A stretch of DNA of 64,000 nucleotides from Diadema setosum. Its lineage: Eukaryota > Echinodermata > Echinoidea > Diadematoida > Diadematidae. Position numbers and translations under genes: made by a program. Location of the stretch: assembly GCF_964275005.1 (NCBI RefSeq), contig NC_092689.1, forward strand, positions 10,305,879-10,369,878, read 5' to 3'. A model generated the notes under the pieces. That model was not told the origin of the DNA. It saw nothing but the letters and a program-made list of their open reading frames with translations, and did no database searches. Below, piece after piece: positions 10,001 to 16,000 of the stretch (the stretch's first letter is position 1; each line of letters begins with the position of its first letter).

Positions 10001-13000
10001 AATACTCACTAATATGACGTAATCCTAAATATTCATCAAACTGAGGTGAAATTTACGTCATCTTACATGACGTGATAAATACGTCGCAAAATTGACGGGA
10101 AATTTACGTCGTAAATACATCGCTAATATGTGAGGAACACGTAACAAAACTGACAGGGAAAATGACGTCATAAATACGTCGCTAATATTACATGACGTAA
10201 TGAACACGTCACAAAACTTACATAAAATTCACGTCGTAAATACATCGCTAATATGACGTGATAAACACGTTACCAAACTGACGTGAACTTTACGTCATAA
10301 ATGCGTCGCTAACATGACGTGATCGAGGAACTCGTCATAAAACTGACATTAAATTCACGTCATAAATAAGTCATAAATACATCGCTAATATGACGTGATG
10401 AATACGTAACAAAACTGACGTCAACTTTACGTCATAAATACGTCGCTAATATGACGTGACGAACACGTAACAAAACTGACTTGAAAATTACGTCATAAAT
10501 ACGTCACTAATTTTGCATGACGTGATGAACACGTCACAAAACTGACATAAAATTCACGTCATAAATGCGTCGCTAAGATGACGTGATGAACACGTCACAA
10601 AACCGACATAAAATTTACGTCATAAATACATCGCTAACATGACGTGATGAACACGTAACAAAACTGACGTCAACTTTACGTTATAAATACATCGCTGATA
10701 TGACGTGATGAACACGTAACAAAACTGACATAAAATTCACGTCATAAATACATCGCTGATATGACATGTGAACACGTCACAAAAGTGACGTGGAATTTAC
10801 GTCATAAATATACATCGCTGATATGACACGATGAACACGTCACAAAACTGACGTGAAATTTTCGTCATAGATGCATCGCTGATATGACGTGATAAACACG
10901 TCACAAAACTGACGTGAAATTTACGTCATAAATACGTTGCTAACATGACGTAATAAATACGTCGCAAAACTGACGTGAAATTTACGTCATAAATACATCG
11001 CTAATATGACGTGATGAACACGTCACAAAACTGACGTGAAATTTTCGTCATGAATGCGTCGCTAATATGACGTGATAGATATTAGTCTTAAGACTGACGT
11101 GAAATTTATCTCATAAATACGTCGTTAAAATGACGTGATAAATACGTCAAAAAACGGACGTAAATTTTACGTTATTTAACGGTCTCAATATGACGTGCGA
11201 CCAGTTTTACCAGCTGCGACCAAGTTAAGACGTCTTATTGACGTCAGTCTGCTATCAGGGTGCATATTTCGTTTTCTAGGAAATCTTGGGGGAACGAGCT
11301 TTCGCTCACGCTGGACCAACACTGTGGGATTCACTTCCTCGTGAGCTGAAAGACTCAAGCTCCATAACATCTTTTAGGAGTAATTTAAAATCATATTTGT
11401 TTAGTAGTGCATTTTGAAGACAGACTTTCATGTCTTCTTTTTCATCTTCTTTTATTACGGTGTATGTACTTGTATTTTCAGTCTTTTTGCTTTGATGTAA
11501 AGCGCCTTGAGCATTTAATCAGAGTGGAGAAAGGCGCTATGATTGTATGTATCATTATTATAATTAACCATGATTTGATGAAGTAGGAGGTTGCAGTGAA
11601 ATTAAGTGGTGAAATGGTGACAAATATATACGAGCCAATCACGTCATCACCATGTCAACACACAAGTCACCACCTGTCCAGCTGATGCCAATTATCAACT
11701 CCTACTAATCTCTCCATGGATGAGCTTTAAACTCTCCTTCGTATGCTAACTTCAAATGGTATGTGCGTGCTCATATGCGATAGAATTAACACATCTTGTG
11801 TCTGAAGAAATTTCCTCTCTAACCGTATCAGGGTAATTACCCCCCGAGGGCACTTACCTCCCGACTATTAGTGTTATGGTTACAATAAAGATCAGGGTTA
11901 GAGTTAGGTTTAGGGTTTAGAGTTTGGGTTAGGGTTAGGATTAGGTTCAGGATTAGGATTAGAGCCAGGGGAAAAATCCGGGGTAATTGCCTAGGGGGTA
12001 ATTGCCCGAGACCCCTCTCAACCTACCCCTTCAATAACTTTCCTACATAGCCTCTTGATTTATATGATTACCTGTTCAGCGGAATTTCGGGAGTTGGACA
12101 AAACAAGACCAAGATTAGAGAGAACATGAAATGAATGAAATGACACCAGAGCAAAACTTCACAAGCCTTGGTTTTCTTCCTTCGGTTTTTACATTCATGC
12201 TTTTGAAAAGGAGTGACTAGGAACTCTTACCCGACACTGGTGTCGTTGCGATGGGCGTGGTTGAATCGCGAAGGGGGTCGGTAACATCTGTCGAGCCATC
12301 ATCCGTCGTGTCGATGTACGTCACGACTTCGGTGGATGTCTCGACCGTCACCAATTCCTCCGGCGTCTCCACCGACACTTCAGAAGCGGAATCCGGGACG
12401 AGATCCGTTATCGCTTCCGTAATCATTGAAGAGCTTGACTCCGGTCGAATCGTTGTCGGAGGGGTCGCTGTGGGGTTTTGCAGAAGACTGGGCGTCGTCG
12501 AATCTGCTGATGTATCAGTTGCTAGTTCGCTTATAATTTCGGTCTCTTGGACTTCGGTAAGTAGCATAGTCTCAGTCGCAAAATCCGTAACAAGGGCGGT
12601 GACCGTAACAAGCGTCGCCGATCCTTCTGTGCTTGTCGCGTTAAATGGAGTCCCATTCGACGGACCACCAGTGTCTAATGTGATTTGCCTTGTAGACGGA
12701 CCTGGGTTTGTGGGATCTTCGGGACCAATAAATTCCGTCAAAGGCATGGTGGACATGTTCGCAGGTGCTGGGTGTACTGAAACCTTCTGGGATCCCATCG
12801 ATTGCGTGAATGAGACGTGGACTGGACAGAACTGAAACTGGAACTTGCGCCCGTCGAACTTCTTTCCGTCGAGTTAGCTGGAAGCATACCATCACACACA
12901 GCCAATTTCCAATATAAATACCAATTCTGTCTTTCCTAGGCACTTCCTAACTACTCCATGTCAGCGGGTGACTCCTTCAACTCAAAGGCCACCTTCCTGC

Positions 13001-16000
13001 CGCGCTGTCATGCAAACTTACTTCTATGAAAACAGCATCCTTGCTCATCAGCTTATATTGCTTATGAACAACCCACTTCAAACTTATTTTCCAAATTTGT
13101 GAATATCTGAGTGAATCAGAACATAAAATAATAAATATTACAGAAAAGCAACTCGCAAAATATACCGATCTTTTTTAAAGATATTTTTTCAGAGTTCACT
13201 CTGAAAGTTTTGCCGACTGGGAAATCAAAATGAGTTTATAAAATAGAAGGTTGTATTGATATTATGTGGCAAAATGGTGACAAATACGAACCAATCACTT
13301 TATTGCCATGTCCATATACTCATGTCACCACGTGTTCGGCTTATATCAATCTACTCCTACTATGAATACGCTAAACTCTCTTTTAAATGCTACTTCAAAT
13401 CATATGTTCGTGCCCTTACGTGATAGAATCACAGCACATCTTGTGTCTGACCTTTTCTCTGTCAACCTACCCCTTTACTGGCTTTCAATAACTTTCCTCC
13501 ATAGCCTCTTGAGTTACCCTACTCAGTTGAATTTCGAGAGGTGGATAACACAAAACTGGAACTCCTCTGACACGAAGAGAAGACATGAAATGAATGGAAT
13601 GATACCAGGGCACCGTTTCATGAAAGTTGTCAGCCCTGACAAAGGCCTGTTAAATCCGTGGTTTTGACTGGTTGAGAAGCTCTGGTCACTGATTGTTGTT
13701 ATGGTAATTGTCAGAGACTGACAACAAAATCAGCCGGTAAAACTTTTCTGTCCGTCTTCTAAATGTGTCTGGTATTTCATTAAAAACTGCACCAAAATGA
13801 AATCAGGGCAGTGTGAAGAAGTGGTGATGTCACATTATTGTGAGGATGAGTCAGGTAAAGAACAGAAGACAGAAATAAGAATTGAAATTACCCAAATATC
13901 TGAGGGACAATTGGAACAAGGCTATCGAGAAGAGAAGCACTTACAGGCGGAATCATTGAATAAGTAAGAAATGTGTTTCCAGTTCCAAAGACCTTGGAAG
14001 AACGAGCATGGGCCAGCATCAAACCGACTCAGGACTTTACCCTCCCACCCGTGAACGAGCAAGAAGACTACCAGTACATCAGCGTGACGAAGAGTCAAGC
14101 CACATGGAAGATTATAACTGAACGCGGTGTGTCATTGAGCCGTCAGGGAGCCCATGGGCCTCGCCAGTAATATCGGTGGAAAAAAAAGGGTTGATTTACA
14201 AGATTCAAGTTGATTTTAGGAAAATAAATGCAGTTACTACAAGAGATGCATTTCCCCTTAGGAATTCCCCGGAATGATGACTCCTTGGAAAGGATGTTTT
14301 GGTTGAAATACTTTTCAATTCTTAAAAAGCGGTAGAAATGTCCGACGGAAAAAATCGTAAAGAGATGACATTCTTGACTGTCATGATGTCTATCAATTCT
14401 GAGTTATGCTACTTAACCTGTGCAATGCGCCTGCCACCTTCGAACGTTTGATTACCAATGCGCTTGATGAACTGATTGGAAAAACTTGCGTGGTGTACCT
14501 TGACGATGTGATAATGTACAGCACATCCATTACTGATCAACTCGACAGGCTAGACGTTGTGATACTTGACAGACTTTAACAATCAGGAGTAAAGCTCAAC
14601 CGATAAAAAAGTGCGTCCTCCTACAGAGACAAGTTCCTTCCATGGACCATGGGATGTAGTCCCTGCAGATGATGTGGCAACATAGTCCCTGCAGGTGACG
14701 TGGCAACAGATCCGGGCAAAATTGACTCTGTTGCGATGGTGACCTTTTCCAAAGAGTGTGCATGACATCTATAAACGTCAGCCTCATGCCAGAAGGGCCT
14801 TAACACCATAGACTTTGTACAATGTTAGGGCCCTTTTGGCATGAGGCCGACCATGTTTCCCAGGTCTCCTAGATTTCTGAAGGATTTTTGGATACTAGTA
14901 TATTTCTCGCTCTCTCCATCAACTAAGAGAGAAAGACAAGTCATTTGTTTTGGCCGAAGAATGCTAAGGATCTTTCGTGAGACTGAAACACATGCTGACC
15001 AGAGCTTCCATATTGCCCTGTCCTACGACAAATGACCAATAATTTTAGTCTAGACACGGATGCGCGTGACGGCGGCCTTGGAGTAGTCGTCTTGCAGGTA
15101 CAAGGAGGAGAAGAGAAAGGCATAGCTTCCTATAGTAAATGGCTGAATAAAGTGGAAAGATGGTATTGTCTGCTGGTGGTACTGTGGTGTCAAGTATTTC
15201 CATCACCACCTCCATGGCAGAAATTCATCATTCGGTCTGATCACGGACCACTACGATAGCTGGGGGGGGGGGGGGGGGTTAGACCTGTGGGTGCAAAAAT
15301 CACTTTAATAGCACTCACCGATAGTACTACTACTCGACTCACCGATAAGTTGGAGAGTTACCGACCGTACAACTCCGTAAACATGACACTGCAGAATGTC
15401 ACCATCGTTAGCGGAAGTGGGGGTAAAGTTCAACTCACTCCTCACGTCATAATAATGGTCAGCACCGTTGGTAAAGCCTTGGGAAAAGGTCACGTTGTCG
15501 TAATTGGTATCCAAAGCGCTTGTGTTTCCTGAAAAAAAAAACCCACAATCCGTCCATCTTTATCAGTATAGCAATCAATATGTAGGTTTCGTTAAATAAG
15601 CACAGATGTAATGACGTATATGTATAATATATCACACTGATTACGTATCTTTTATAGTCTTGTGGAAAAACAATTAACTTTTTCATTCTTGCTTGCCTTA
15701 TTTTGCGACAGATTTACCAAAATGGTGATACAATGAGCAAATTATTATCACTATTCTGTCTCTTTTTATACTGTGTAGAAAGATTAGTCAGCCATGCTCC
15801 GTGTATTTAACTTCAAAAATTGATTTACTTTTATCTAACGCGTATCAGCGTATATATATAGCACAATAGTTTGAAACATCTCAGTTTTTGCTTAAAAGTC
15901 TGCAGGTTGGGGAAGAAGAAAATGCATTTTTTGTTTATAATGTATATACACATCATTGTAGTAACAGATGTACGTTTGGGTATAATGGCATTTTACGTAC

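Noticed and set aside
9940-11190. Regularly spaced repeats resembling a CRISPR array
   Set aside because: Units are contiguous with no unique spacers, sit in an animal intron, and lack cas genes; it is a minisatellite.
12251-12835. 194-codon plus-strand frame opposite the mucin-like exon
   Set aside because: Antisense shadow of the Ser/Thr-rich exon; the minus strand has phase-compatible splice sites and a partial duplicate keeping the same frame.
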